A stretch of 11,353 bases of DNA from CAYVWB01 sp964455395 (lineage in GTDB: Bacteria; Desulfobacterota; Desulfovibrionia; Desulfovibrionales; Desulfovibrionaceae). Below are positions 1-7,291 of the stretch, in pieces (positions within the stretch are counted from its first letter, which is position 1; every line of letters starts with the position of its first letter). Position numbers and translations under genes: made by a program. The DNA lies in NCBI GenBank assembly GCA_964455395.1, contig CAYVWB010000107.1:1-11353 (forward strand), in the 5' to 3' direction. The notes beneath the pieces were generated by a model. That model was not told the DNA's origin and made no database searches. It worked only from the letters and a program-made list of their open reading frames with translations.

Positions 1-55
1 GATGGTACGAGAAAATTCTACCTTTCAGAACCACTTTTTTGCGGGGGGATTACCA
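1..55. mobile_element. possible end of a second insertion sequence (inference)
   Basis: The IS3-family orfB reading frame matches family expectation up to the tyrosine codon at 56-58 and then diverges abruptly into unrelated sequence. Read on the minus strand from base 55 this sequence starts TGGTAATCCCCCCGC and is followed by A/T-rich motifs. Many IS elements, including the IS3 and IS21 families, begin with TG, so an IS inserted into orfB would explain the break. No transposase can be seen because the window ends here, and a simple recombination junction is equally possible. Confidence 0.25.
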
Positions 56-322
56 GTACACGCGGTAGACCCGTTTGTGGTTCCAGCGGTGGCCGTGCCG
101 GCGCAACACCGCGAAGAGTTTACCAAAACCGTAGCGCGGATAGCGTTCGGCCAGCGTGAGCAGCGTGGCGATCACAGGCGCATCATCCCGTGGTGACGGG
201 CAATAGCCGTAGACACTCCGGCTCAGGCGCACCGCGGCACAGGACTGCCTGATGCTCAGCGCGTACGTGTGGCGCATGTGATCGACCAAGTCGCGCTTCT
301 CAGCTGGCGCTAGAGCTTTTTT
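50..322 (-). pseudogene. IS3-family transposase OrfB, N-terminal fragment
   Basis: This is the start of the IS3 OrfB transposase, read in the -1 frame relative to orfA. From the frameshift site it reads KKALAPAEKRDLVDHMRHTY and continues through the conserved segment with LSRSVYGY and ERYPRYGFGKLF to HKRVYRVY. The homology then ends, and a tryptophan and a stop codon (50-52) come from foreign sequence. Roughly 90 residues remain of a protein that is usually about 270-280 residues long. The whole rve/DDE catalytic core is absent, so the product cannot be an active transposase. The retained part corresponds to the N-terminal HTH_21-type region. The break coincides with the possible second IS end at 1-55. 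Confidence 0.8.
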
Positions 323-576
323 GCGATAACATCCTTCAACGCTTCATTTTCCAGGCTCAGGTTGGCGAACATGCGCTTGAGCTTTTGGTTTTCCTCTTCG
401 AGCTCCTTGAGGCGCCGGATATCCGAGGCTTCCATGCCGCCGTACTTGGATTTCCAGCTGTAGTAGGTCGCCTGGCTCACGCCGTGTTCGCGGCAGACGT
501 CAGCCACTTTGCGGCCGCCTTCGACCTCTTTGAGGATCTTCAAGATCTGACTTTCCGTGAATCGAGATTTCCGCAT
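310..576 (-). CDS. IS3-family transposase OrfA
   Basis: This 88-residue protein is the DNA-binding subunit of an IS3-family transposase. Residues about 3-45 form the HTH_Tnp_1 helix-turn-helix, with FTESQILKILKE and the recognition-helix region HGVSQATYYSWKSKYGG. Residues about 52-86 form a leucine-zipper-like coiled coil (RRLKELEEENQKLKRMFANL) used to pair OrfA with OrfAB. The ATG at 574-576 is preceded by a good ribosome binding site (GGAGG in CACGGAGGAAGCAATG). The gene ends at TAG (310-312), and the frameshift heptamer A AAA AAG lies just before the stop, so OrfA and an OrfAB fusion would normally both be made. It is intact and of normal length. With orfB truncated it can at most bind or inhibit related elements. 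Confidence 0.9.
   Translation of the reverse strand: MRKSRFTESQILKILKEVEGGRKVADVCREHGVSQATYYSWKSKYGGMEASDIRRLKELEEENQKLKRMFANLSLENEALKDVIAKKL
316..322 (-). promoter_or_regulatory. -1 programmed frameshift heptamer (A AAA AAG)
   Basis: On the minus strand the sequence GCAAAAAAGCTCTAG contains the canonical slippery heptamer A AAA AAG, placed in the orfA frame two codons before its stop. A -1 slip changes the reading from AKKL-stop to KKALAPAEKR, which is the conserved start of OrfB in this family. This is the standard way IS3 elements produce the OrfAB transposase. Confidence 0.75.
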
Positions 577-773
577 TGCTTCCTCCGTGGGAATCTTGTG
601 CCAGAAATCTCCAGTTTTCGCTGGTCCTGTTTTACGGGAGGGCTACACTTTCTTGCTGGCTTGGCCTTCATCATCCCTCCCGACTTGACGACAACGCGAC
701 CGGTTCTCTGAAGAACCACAACAGTTTCTGGTCGAGGACGATAGATTGAAAAGGCAATTTTTATCCATCTGTT

Positions 774-2759
774 TTAGGTGCTTGTATGCATCTTAGGGTC
801 GACCAATTCTCGGTTCATCAACAAGACACCAAACATATTCTCTTTATACACATGAAAATCATCGCTTAATAAATTAAAAAAAGATTCCCATTTTCCACTT
901 CCATCCTTTTGAATAAAAATCGCATCAAGGTTATTACAGTGTTGAGATTTCGTAACAGGTAAAAAATATGGCCCCCCATCTGGAGATGAGTAAACCAAAG
1001 TATTGCTACGCCAAGAGCCAGTCACCTCATAGCCCCGCAATACATAGCCAGGAGTAATATTTTCGGAAAGGACAAGTGAAGGGCCATTGCCATGTGAAAT
1101 ACCTCTAAAATAAATCCCCACGTTGTTTAATCCATATAGAGAACTAAGCTCTGTTTTAAAAAGTGCAGCACCAGGGTCACTATTTTTTAAGTCTATTGTA
1201 TCGGTATCAAACATTCCCATATTAAAAATAAAGACCAATGAAAAAAAACCTAAAACACCTAAAAGCCTAGAAACAAGTTGTTTCTCAAAGATAAATTCTT
1301 TTGCCGCAAAACAAAATATCAGCAGCACTGCAGGAATCACTGGAACGACATACCTAAAGCCCATTGGGTCGATATGTACAGATGTCGAGGCATAAAGTTG
1401 AGCCGCTAACTGCACTAGAGGAACAAAAGAAATTATTATGAGACTACTTTTTGACATTAAGAGAGAACGCACAGCATAAACAAAAGAGGCCAAATACAAA
1501 GCAACGAACCCACTAAATTCATGAAGAACTTCTACGAGGCTTCTCAAGTTCTCTAAAAGAGAAACTGACGCCGGCGCACGAAGCCCTGTTAACTCTCCAG
1601 AAATATTGATATTCCATAATATCAAAAAAAGAAAAGGAGCTCCAGCCATAATTCCGCATCTTAGCAAGACAAATGGGTTTAGTCGATCTAAATGAAAAAC
1701 AGCAACAGCCACTACAACATACAAAGAGACGAATATGCCTATATATCGCTGAAGTGGAAGAATCGCGACAAGCACAATCAAAAAAAATATCTGTTCATTG
1801 TGGACATCTTTTGTTAGACAACGGTAGAAGAAGTAAACAATCAAACACATCAAAACAGAGTATCCAAGCTCTGTCCAGATGTAACTATAAGCCTCAACAA
1901 CAAGATGGCTACTCAACAGCAATGCAAAAATAAAAAAAGAATAAAAAGGATTTCTTGTAACAATTAAAAAAACAGACATAAGCGAAAAAAAACATATAAA
2001 TTGATAAATAAAATAGCTCGACTCTCCTGCACCTAACATCTTAAAAAACGACAAGATAGAATAAAATAATGGAGGAAACACAGCCAAGCGATCAAATTGG
2101 CCACAAGAATACAGGCTTGAGAAAAGTGAATACCATTCGCTGTCGGGTGAGTACTGTATTCCTTGCATTTGAAAAAAGACTACAGCAAATAAACTTATCA
2201 AGACAGCAAAAAAATACGATTCAAATCTCAAAGCTGTTGGGAGACCGTCAACTTTAATCTTTAGATTGAGTTTTTTTTCAAATGCAAAGTAAAAAAACAC
2301 AAAAGACAAACCAATACAAAAAGCTAGAACAATGAAATCATGTTTGTACTCAGCTTTTGCGAAATACTTTCGCCCATTAGTAAGTGGGTTGGTCCCATCA
2401 AAGCTGGAAAAGACAAGAGACCCTTTCCAGTGAGAAAACCGTCCTTCTCCTTTCTCTGAGATTTCATTGTGCGGTGTATGAGATGGACCAAGTTTTTTTT
2501 CGTTTTCGTAAAGAATGACCGTAGACCGTTTAGCGTCATTAGTGTCCCCTTTTACGGGATACAAGAAATTGTACTGGAATCCAGGAACCGGGCACACATA
2601 GCTAAGCCCTTCTCTGAAAGAGCATTTTTCTATTTCAATAGCACCTACCCTGTCTTCCAAAAAAACAAATGGTGCGACTAGATAAATTGACAGTACGCCC
2701 ACCACTCCAAAAAAAACATACCTGCATACCTTATTATTCATTTTATCGAGTACGCTCAT
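774..2759 (-). CDS. multi-spanning GT-C-type glycosyltransferase (membrane)
   Basis: This is a large integral membrane protein of 661 residues from the chosen start. It has a membrane segment at about 14-34, then a roughly 100-residue extracytoplasmic domain containing HTPHNEISEKGEGRFSHWKG and GTNPLTNGRKY. Many hydrophobic segments follow from about residue 141, and a soluble tail closes the protein. After the third membrane segment comes YSPDSEWY (acidic pair D206/E208) and then FPPLFYSIL. This acidic-loop-plus-PPL layout is seen in GT-C enzymes such as the PMT/GT39 and ArnT families, which use polyprenyl-phosphate sugars as donors. The donor and acceptor are unknown. The reading frame stays open to 2888, but that extra part differs in composition and is hydrophilic, so the ATG at 2757-2759 was preferred; the ATG at 2739-2741 is also possible. 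The gene is strikingly AT-rich compared with everything to its right, suggesting separate acquisition. Confidence 0.65.
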   Translation of the reverse strand: MSVLDKMNNKVCRYVFFGVVGVLSIYLVAPFVFLEDRVGAIEIEKCSFREGLSYVCPVPGFQYNFLYPVKGDTNDAKRSTVILYENEKKLGPSHTPHNEISEKGEGRFSHWKGSLVFSSFDGTNPLTNGRKYFAKAEYKHDFIVLAFCIGLSFVFFYFAFEKKLNLKIKVDGLPTALRFESYFFAVLISLFAVVFFQMQGIQYSPDSEWYSLFSSLYSCGQFDRLAVFPPLFYSILSFFKMLGAGESSYFIYQFICFFSLMSVFLIVTRNPFYSFFIFALLLSSHLVVEAYSYIWTELGYSVLMCLIVYFFYRCLTKDVHNEQIFFLIVLVAILPLQRYIGIFVSLYVVVAVAVFHLDRLNPFVLLRCGIMAGAPFLFLILWNINISGELTGLRAPASVSLLENLRSLVEVLHEFSGFVALYLASFVYAVRSLLMSKSSLIIISFVPLVQLAAQLYASTSVHIDPMGFRYVVPVIPAVLLIFCFAAKEFIFEKQLVSRLLGVLGFFSLVFIFNMGMFDTDTIDLKNSDPGAALFKTELSSLYGLNNVGIYFRGISHGNGPSLVLSENITPGYVLRGYEVTGSWRSNTLVYSSPDGGPYFLPVTKSQHCNNLDAIFIQKDGSGKWESFFNLLSDDFHVYKENMFGVLLMNRELVDPKMHTST

Positions 2760-3180
2760 TTCTGGTGTTTGAGGCCGTGAAGGGAGTGATGAATCCACAA
2801 TGGATAACCGACAGGAGGCACGCCACCCATGAGTAAAGCGACCTAACATGAGCGATCCACCAGCCTGACATTGCGCCAATCCTGGCATATCATCTCATTT
2901 TTGTTTACAATCACATCCAGTCAGAGGCCATGATCATTTCACCCATATGGTGGAGGGCTGGATGTCCAAGCGCAAATCCAACAGAGCAAAATTCATCGAC
3001 GATGTCCAGGTCACCAAACGACGGGCTTTCGGCGTCGGAGCACGAAGAGCTCAGCAGGCTTCGTCGCGACAACAAGCGACCGCGCGAAGAACGGGAGATA
3101 CGAGCAAAAGTCGCGGCCTTTATTTCTCGCGAGAATGAGCGTACCCGCATTGGGGATGACGACGACGCGATAGTAAAAGG
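2760..3180. other. non-coding junction region with IS debris
   Basis: No intact gene is supported here. The composition shifts at about 2760 from AT-rich to balanced. The minus-strand frame of the membrane protein continues to 2888, but its translation shows no membrane segments or recognisable domain. The right half holds the IS3 orfA relic described separately. I see no tRNA, no convincing promoter and no long repeat in the remaining bases. This is most likely a recombination scar between the AT-rich gene and the methyltransferase unit. Confidence 0.45.
2962..3139 (+). pseudogene. relic of an IS3-family orfA
   Basis: A plus-strand segment at about 3023-3139 encodes ASEHEELSRLRRDNKRPREE followed by REIRAKVAAFISREN. 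This closely resembles the leucine-zipper C-terminus of IS3-family OrfA proteins, whose usual pattern is ELxRLRRENxxLREEREILKKAAAFFARE. About 60 bases upstream, in another frame, an ATG at 2962 behind GGAGGG begins MSKRKSNRAKF, which could be the start of the same orfA. The intervening helix-turn-helix part is missing and the frame is shifted, so this is a decayed copy with an internal deletion. No orfB follows. It is a different element from the one at 56-647. The zipper assignment is fairly safe; the N-terminal assignment is tentative. Confidence 0.55.
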
Positions 3181-3202
3181 AAGCAACCCTTGACGGTTGC
3201 TT
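3181..3202 (-). terminator. hairpin terminator after the methyltransferase gene
   Basis: AAGCAACC (3181-3188) and GGTTGCTT (3195-3202) form a perfect 8-bp stem with a 6-base loop. On the minus strand the stem is followed by CCTTTTACT, and it lies 5 bases past the methyltransferase stop codon, so it most likely ends that transcript. On the plus strand it is followed by GTTTTC, so weak bidirectional action is possible. The stem is only half G/C and the T-runs are short, so this may be a moderate terminator. Confidence 0.65.
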
Positions 3203-3206
3203 GTTT

Positions 3207-4121
3207 TCACTGGTTGGCTCCTGTGGAGAGTGCCATGGACGACGCGACGGGAGGCCCCAGAGTCTCCACGGCGCTCGTCAAAACGTCGTGATAGGCCGTC
3301 GGCATGATCATGACCACTTCGTTGTGTCTGAAGTGGTGCATCGTCGGAGACATGTGCTGGAAGAAATCATTGCAGCGCGTGAATGTGACGTACTCTTTCA
3401 CGTTGTTGTTCTTGAAGTATGCGTTGTAGTAGGTTTCATCAACGAAATGGTATCCGCCATAAGGCTTTTCCAGGCCGACCTCAAGATAGCCTTTAAGGAA
3501 GTCGAGCTGTCTGGAAAAGTGATCCACCATACGATTTTTGGCGTCGTTGGGAAATTTTGTGACAAGGCTGTAGAACATGGCGTTGGTGTTGAAGTCATCA
3601 AAGATGAGCACACCATCATCGCGAAGTGCGTTTTGCAGTAATTGTATCATTCGTTGCTTGGATGGCCTGTCCAGGACGGGAAAAACACCTCGGACGTAGA
3701 TGAGGTCGTACGGTTCACGACGCCATTCGTCGGTCTCGAATACATTGGCGCAGATGAATTCCAGAGAGTCGCCATGCTTCGAAGAAAGGTCGCGCGCGGC
3801 GGCTATCCTTTTGGGCGAGAGGTCGAGCCCGACATACTGCTTGTCAGGATACGCATCGGCCACCAGACGCAGTTGTTCACCAGCGTTGCACCCGAAATCA
3901 AGAATTCGTGTACTTTTGTCGACGAGACAATGCATGAGCGGCGTCAACGAAAAGGGCTCGGCGTAAGGCTGTAGCAAAGTATTTTTATTGTGTGGGGCAT
4001 GGAATGCATCAAGAGTCGCCGCCAAAGAGATCAAGGGAGCGTCTGGATTGCAGAGCAAGTGCCCGATGTAGCGCTTCTTCGCCAACCGAAGACGTCTCTC
4101 AAGGAGGCGGAATAGGTGCAT
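3207..4121 (-). CDS. class I SAM-dependent methyltransferase
   Basis: This 304-residue soluble protein has the class I methyltransferase fold. Motif I is ILDFGCNAGE (residues 73-82). Beta-2 ends in the ribose-binding acid of YVGLDLS (D100). The adenine-side motif lies near CANVFE (124-129), motif post-II is YDLIYVRGVF (138-147), and beta-5 is LRDDGVLIFDDF (166-177). A roughly 70-residue N-terminal extension and a C-terminal half rich in aromatic residues and histidines probably set the substrate, which cannot be deduced. The start ATG is supported by GGGAGAGG five bases upstream. The gene lies 81 bp downstream of the membrane-anchored ORF on the same strand, and a hairpin terminator follows it, so the two may be co-transcribed. 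Its neighbours are glycan-type membrane proteins, so methylation of a sugar or lipid-linked precursor is plausible. That is inference from context only. Confidence 0.8.
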   Translation of the reverse strand: MHLFRLLERRLRLAKKRYIGHLLCNPDAPLISLAATLDAFHAPHNKNTLLQPYAEPFSLTPLMHCLVDKSTRILDFGCNAGEQLRLVADAYPDKQYVGLDLSPKRIAAARDLSSKHGDSLEFICANVFETDEWRREPYDLIYVRGVFPVLDRPSKQRMIQLLQNALRDDGVLIFDDFNTNAMFYSLVTKFPNDAKNRMVDHFSRQLDFLKGYLEVGLEKPYGGYHFVDETYYNAYFKNNNVKEYVTFTRCNDFFQHMSPTMHHFRHNEVVMIMPTAYHDVLTSAVETLGPPVASSMALSTGANQ

Positions 4122-4202
4122 GACAACCTCTCCCTTCGATCATAACCAACCCATTGGCCGTTCGTGTTGCGGCGTAGACACAAGGCGATGAAACAGTTCG
4201 GC

Positions 4203-4934
4203 TCATGACGGAGCCCAAGAACCTCCGTCGCTCTGTTCATGTGCGAACGACGTAGAGGACTCACGAACCCGAAAGGCGTCATCTTTGCATGGAGGAAGCA
4301 TCTCCAAGCAATCCTGAGCCAGGAAATACACATTCAGGGAAGCTCGCAACTGCAGCACATTGCGGATCTTTGAATCGCTGCAAAATTTTGTGGGAGCGAC
4401 AAACGACACACGATGGACCTTGTTCAGGTAGATATTGTCTTTCGCAAAACGATCTGCAGGAACAATGGAGTGTGTTTCATTGGGCAACGACTGCAACACG
4501 CGTTCACATTCGAGACTTAACGACGAGTCGTACTCCATGAGCTGGACAGGGGAATTTGTGTTGTAATGTCGATACAGCTTTCCATCAACAACGGTTCTGT
4601 CCGGGATGACAAGCGTGACATCGCCATAGTAGAAGTCTAGCGCTTCATAAAACTGCGCTACTGGAGTGTCGTACACGTCTTTGACAAGTCGAGGGCGATA
4701 GAAACTGCTGTTGCTTTCCGTAGAGAGCATGGCGACGCATACGCCATACACGTTCGACGCCAGCAGGAGTACAAGCATCATCATTACGGCGAATGGAAAG
4801 TGCTCCTTCACAAGAAGTGACGCCTCCGCAAGATTCGGTGTGATGGAGTGCGCAAGCTCTAAGAATTGCAAACGACAAATAATCGTATACCACGGAATTG
4901 TCAAAGCAATTGTGCTTGGCAGAGCTCCCCTCAC
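4203..4934 (-). CDS. unrecognised membrane-anchored protein, possibly N-terminally truncated
   Basis: I do not recognise this 243-residue protein. It has a weakly hydrophobic stretch at 8-25 and one clear membrane segment at about 46-70 (FPFAVMMMLVLLLASNVYGV). A probably extracytoplasmic soluble domain of about 170 residues follows, with several cysteines and the strand-like segment GDVTLVIPDRTVVDGKLYRH. The listed start is GTG with no visible ribosome binding site, and a stop codon lies only eight codons upstream. An internal ATG at 4782-4784 would make it a simple signal-anchor protein. The layout of terminal membrane segments plus a soluble tail resembles the C-terminal end of GT-C glycosyltransferases, so it may be the remnant of a larger enzyme. 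That is speculative. It precedes the methyltransferase gene on the same strand, and its intermediate composition matches that gene rather than either GT-C gene. Confidence 0.5.
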   Translation of the reverse strand: MRGALPSTIALTIPWYTIICRLQFLELAHSITPNLAEASLLVKEHFPFAVMMMLVLLLASNVYGVCVAMLSTESNSSFYRPRLVKDVYDTPVAQFYEALDFYYGDVTLVIPDRTVVDGKLYRHYNTNSPVQLMEYDSSLSLECERVLQSLPNETHSIVPADRFAKDNIYLNKVHRVSFVAPTKFCSDSKIRNVLQLRASLNVYFLAQDCLEMLPPCKDDAFRVRESSTSFAHEQSDGGSWAPS

Positions 4935-5070
4935 GCTTTGACGGATCTCGAGTCATGCGCGTATACCGTGGCGAACGCCGACCGGAGCAGGCGGCGCGCA
5001 TTCGACTCGGCCTCGCGTGGTCGGCTCCATGTCAAATCGACAAATCACCCGCAAACCCGATCATTGAAGC
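4935..5070. other. intergenic region between divergent GTG-start genes
   Basis: These 136 bases separate the minus-strand membrane protein from the plus-strand GT-C gene. Divergent promoters would be expected here, but I found no convincing -35/-10 pair and no Shine-Dalgarno sequence before either GTG start. Composition rises from intermediate to GC-rich across the interval, which suggests a joint between two DNA sources. Confidence 0.4.
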
Positions 5071-7023
5071 GTGACCTCGCTGCAGCCAACATCGACCCGC
5101 GCATGGCCTTCGAGCCCCACTGACGCAGCCTCGCGTTTCCTCCCGCCGTTGTTGCTGCTCGCCGCCACGCTGCTGATCGAGGGCGCGGGCGTCTTCCTCG
5201 CGCCGGGATTTCTCGTTCTCTACATCCTGCCGCGCGCCTTGCGGGAAGCGACGCAGGCGCTGGCCGTGGTCCTCTTCACTTCGCTGACGTGGTGCGCCGC
5301 TGTCTTCTGGATGGCTGCGCTGGCGGACCTTCCGTTCAGCGCATGCGCGCACGCGAGCGTCATCGCCACGGTGGCCGCCGCCTGGTTGGCCGCCCTGCGC
5401 GGGCATTCGGTCCGGGTGGAGTGGCGCAGCCGGCGCGCACTCATCCCGCTGGCCGCGTTCGGTCTGCTCGCTGTCATGCGGTTCGCTGCGCTGGACTACG
5501 CCGTGGCGCCCTCCGGGGCGGACATGTCAATGCACGGCTACCTCGCGGCGTTGACGGTGCTGTATGACGGCGCGCCCACTTCCTACGAGCCGCTGCTGGA
5601 CATCCCCACGTTCTCCACCTTTCCCATGGCCTTTCAAGCTGTCCTGGGGCTCCTGCAGACCGTGACGGGACAATCGTTGACGACTCTGGGTCTCTTCCTG
5701 ACGGCCGCGACACAGTGGCTTTTCGCGTTGGCGTGCTACGTCCTGGCGCGCCGGGCCGCGCCGTGGCCGGAGGCGCTCTTCGCCACGCTGGCCCTGGCGG
5801 CGCTGTGGCACGGCCCCATGGCGTACATCAGCTGGGGCGGCGCGCCCACGCTGCTGGCGCTGGCCTTCGCGGTGATGCTCGCGGCGCTGACGTTGCGCCT
5901 CGACGACGCGAACCGTACGACCGTGGCGTTGGCGGGGGTGTGCGCGGCCGGAATCTTTCTCACACACACTATCGTCTTCATACAGTCGCTCTATGTGCTG
6001 GGCGCGGCGGCCATCGTCGCCACGGTGTTGCGCGGACGGCTTCTGCAGACCAGGCGCATGCGACGCGTGGGCCGCAACGTCGCGCTGTGCGTGGGCGTCT
6101 TCCTGGCGTGCGCGGGATGGTACGCCGTGACCATCGACCCCTCCATCGCCACGCCCGCGGTCCGTGAATGGATTCAGGACTGGGTGCGCCACGCCAACCA
6201 TGGCTTCAATGACCCCTTGCCGGCGTCGCTGCTTTCGGGACCGGTCTATCTCTACCGCTATGTGATGTTCACGCCGTATCCATGGCACTGGGCGGGGCTG
6301 GGCCTCCTGGCGGTGGGCCTCTACGCAGCATGGCGGCGCCATCGCCTCCAATGGGCCTACGCCGTCACGGCGCTGATCGCGGCGCTGGTCCTGATCCTCA
6401 ACACGCCGTACTGGGCGCTGCCGCTTTCGTATCTCATCTACCCCGAGCGCACGGCCACGCTGGGGCTCATCCCGGTGGCGCTGCTCACGGCGCACGGCGT
6501 CCGCTGGCTCTACGAGACGCTCCGTACAGTGGTGACGCATGAGAGACTGCGCATGTGTCTGGCGCTGTTGTGCTGGCTCGTTGTGGGCTGGGGCCTGCAC
6601 ATGAAGCAGCTCCCGTACCTGGGCTCGCACATCAACGAGAACGCCGTGACGTCGCAGGACCTTGAGGCGTTCCGGTGGCTCGCCGCCAGGACCGCGCCGG
6701 GGGACCGCGTCCTCACCAACTACGGGGACGCCGGCCTCTGGATTCCCGCAGCCATCGGCCGCAAGGTCACCGCCCCGCACGTGAATGTGGCGTATCTGGA
6801 CAAGCTGACTTCGGACGACGACGCCCCGGCTTACGCCTTCGTGGGCGCGCGGTGCCTCAATCCCATGCAGTGTCCGCACACCGCGGCCTCCCTGCGCGAG
6901 GATCCGGCGTGGCGCCTGGTCTTCAAAACCGGCGAAACTGGCGGCGACGTCGGTGATGGCGTTAATGGCGGAGGGAAATCGGCGTTCGTCTTCGAGCGGG
7001 TGACGCCTGCCAAGGAGGAGTGA
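5071..7023 (+). CDS. GT-C-like polytopic membrane protein (putative glycosyltransferase)
   Basis: This 650-residue protein is very hydrophobic from residue 24 to about 510 and has a C-terminal soluble domain. APSGADMSMHGYLAAL (D151) sits in the first large extracytoplasmic loop, where GT-C enzymes carry their acidic motif. SWGGAPTLLALAFAVM (254-269) resembles the WGGxPT-type segment of DUF6541-like and related membrane proteins. The tail has DLEAFRWLAARTAPGDRVL and GDAGLWIPAAIGRKVTAP (about 530-569), a pattern common after the last helix of bacterial PMT-like proteins. A role in transferring a polyprenyl-linked sugar is likely, but the substrate is unknown. The GTG at 5071 is the earliest possible start, because a stop codon lies two codons before it. 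There is no clear ribosome binding site, and no in-frame ATG occurs before the first helix. The gene is GC-rich, unlike the AT-rich GT-C gene at 774-2759. Confidence 0.65.
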   Translation: MTSLQPTSTRAWPSSPTDAASRFLPPLLLLAATLLIEGAGVFLAPGFLVLYILPRALREATQALAVVLFTSLTWCAAVFWMAALADLPFSACAHASVIATVAAAWLAALRGHSVRVEWRSRRALIPLAAFGLLAVMRFAALDYAVAPSGADMSMHGYLAALTVLYDGAPTSYEPLLDIPTFSTFPMAFQAVLGLLQTVTGQSLTTLGLFLTAATQWLFALACYVLARRAAPWPEALFATLALAALWHGPMAYISWGGAPTLLALAFAVMLAALTLRLDDANRTTVALAGVCAAGIFLTHTIVFIQSLYVLGAAAIVATVLRGRLLQTRRMRRVGRNVALCVGVFLACAGWYAVTIDPSIATPAVREWIQDWVRHANHGFNDPLPASLLSGPVYLYRYVMFTPYPWHWAGLGLLAVGLYAAWRRHRLQWAYAVTALIAALVLILNTPYWALPLSYLIYPERTATLGLIPVALLTAHGVRWLYETLRTVVTHERLRMCLALLCWLVVGWGLHMKQLPYLGSHINENAVTSQDLEAFRWLAARTAPGDRVLTNYGDAGLWIPAAIGRKVTAPHVNVAYLDKLTSDDDAPAYAFVGARCLNPMQCPHTAASLREDPAWRLVFKTGETGGDVGDGVNGGGKSAFVFERVTPAKEE

Positions 7024-7291
7024 CGCGTTCCTCAGTCGCTCCTGACGGACCTGCGGAGGATGTCGTCACGGGCGTTCATTCGCTCAACGGCGCCAGCCCA
7101 GCGTACTATCGAACACCGAGAGCTCTTGCCCCTGGCGACTCCTTGATCACGAATGGTCTTGTACCCACGTCACTCGGGACTCTCCATGCCGCGGCTGTCG
7201 TACGCGCTCGCCTACCTGAACCGCGCCAGCGCTCTCGGGATGCTGCGCGGGCCGTACACGCGACGACACTGGTACCGACCGCGCACGCGCG
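7024..7291. other. intergenic junction between glycan and transfer blocks
   Basis: These 268 bases lie between the convergent ends of the GT-C gene and the relaxase. Open frames exist in this GC-rich DNA, but none has recognisable domain content or a good start. I see no rho-independent terminator, although two convergent genes end here. In RP4-type modules the coupling-protein gene traG would follow traI at this place, and it is absent. The stretch looks like a recombination joint. Confidence 0.4.

Larger units (their letters stand above)
56..647 (-). mobile_element. truncated IS3-family insertion sequence
   Basis: This is a partial IS3-family element read on the minus strand. It contains a complete orfA, a programmed-frameshift heptamer and the first part of orfB. 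The upstream end is probably at 647: read on the minus strand from there the sequence starts TGTAGCCCTCCCGTAAAACA, which has the 5'-TG and G/C-rich tip typical of IS3 terminal repeats. The other end is missing because orfB stops at about 56. The terminal repeats therefore cannot be compared and a target duplication cannot be checked. Without the DDE catalytic domain the copy cannot transpose by itself. The family assignment is firm, but the subgroup is not certain. Confidence 0.75.

Noticed and set aside
702..717. Hairpin GGTTCT-CTGA-AGAACC downstream of the GT-C gene
   Set aside because: The stem is only six pairs and no T-run follows on either strand, so it is not supported as a terminator.
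2760..2888. 43-codon upstream extension of the AT-rich GT-C gene
   Set aside because: Composition changes exactly at the inner ATG and the added peptide is hydrophilic and unlike the protein; the inner start gives a normal N-terminal membrane segment.
5527..6879. 450-codon open frame on the minus strand
   Set aside because: It lies antisense to the GT-C gene. Its translation is dominated by Arg, Gln, His and Gly with no domain or membrane pattern, as expected for a shadow frame in GC-rich DNA.
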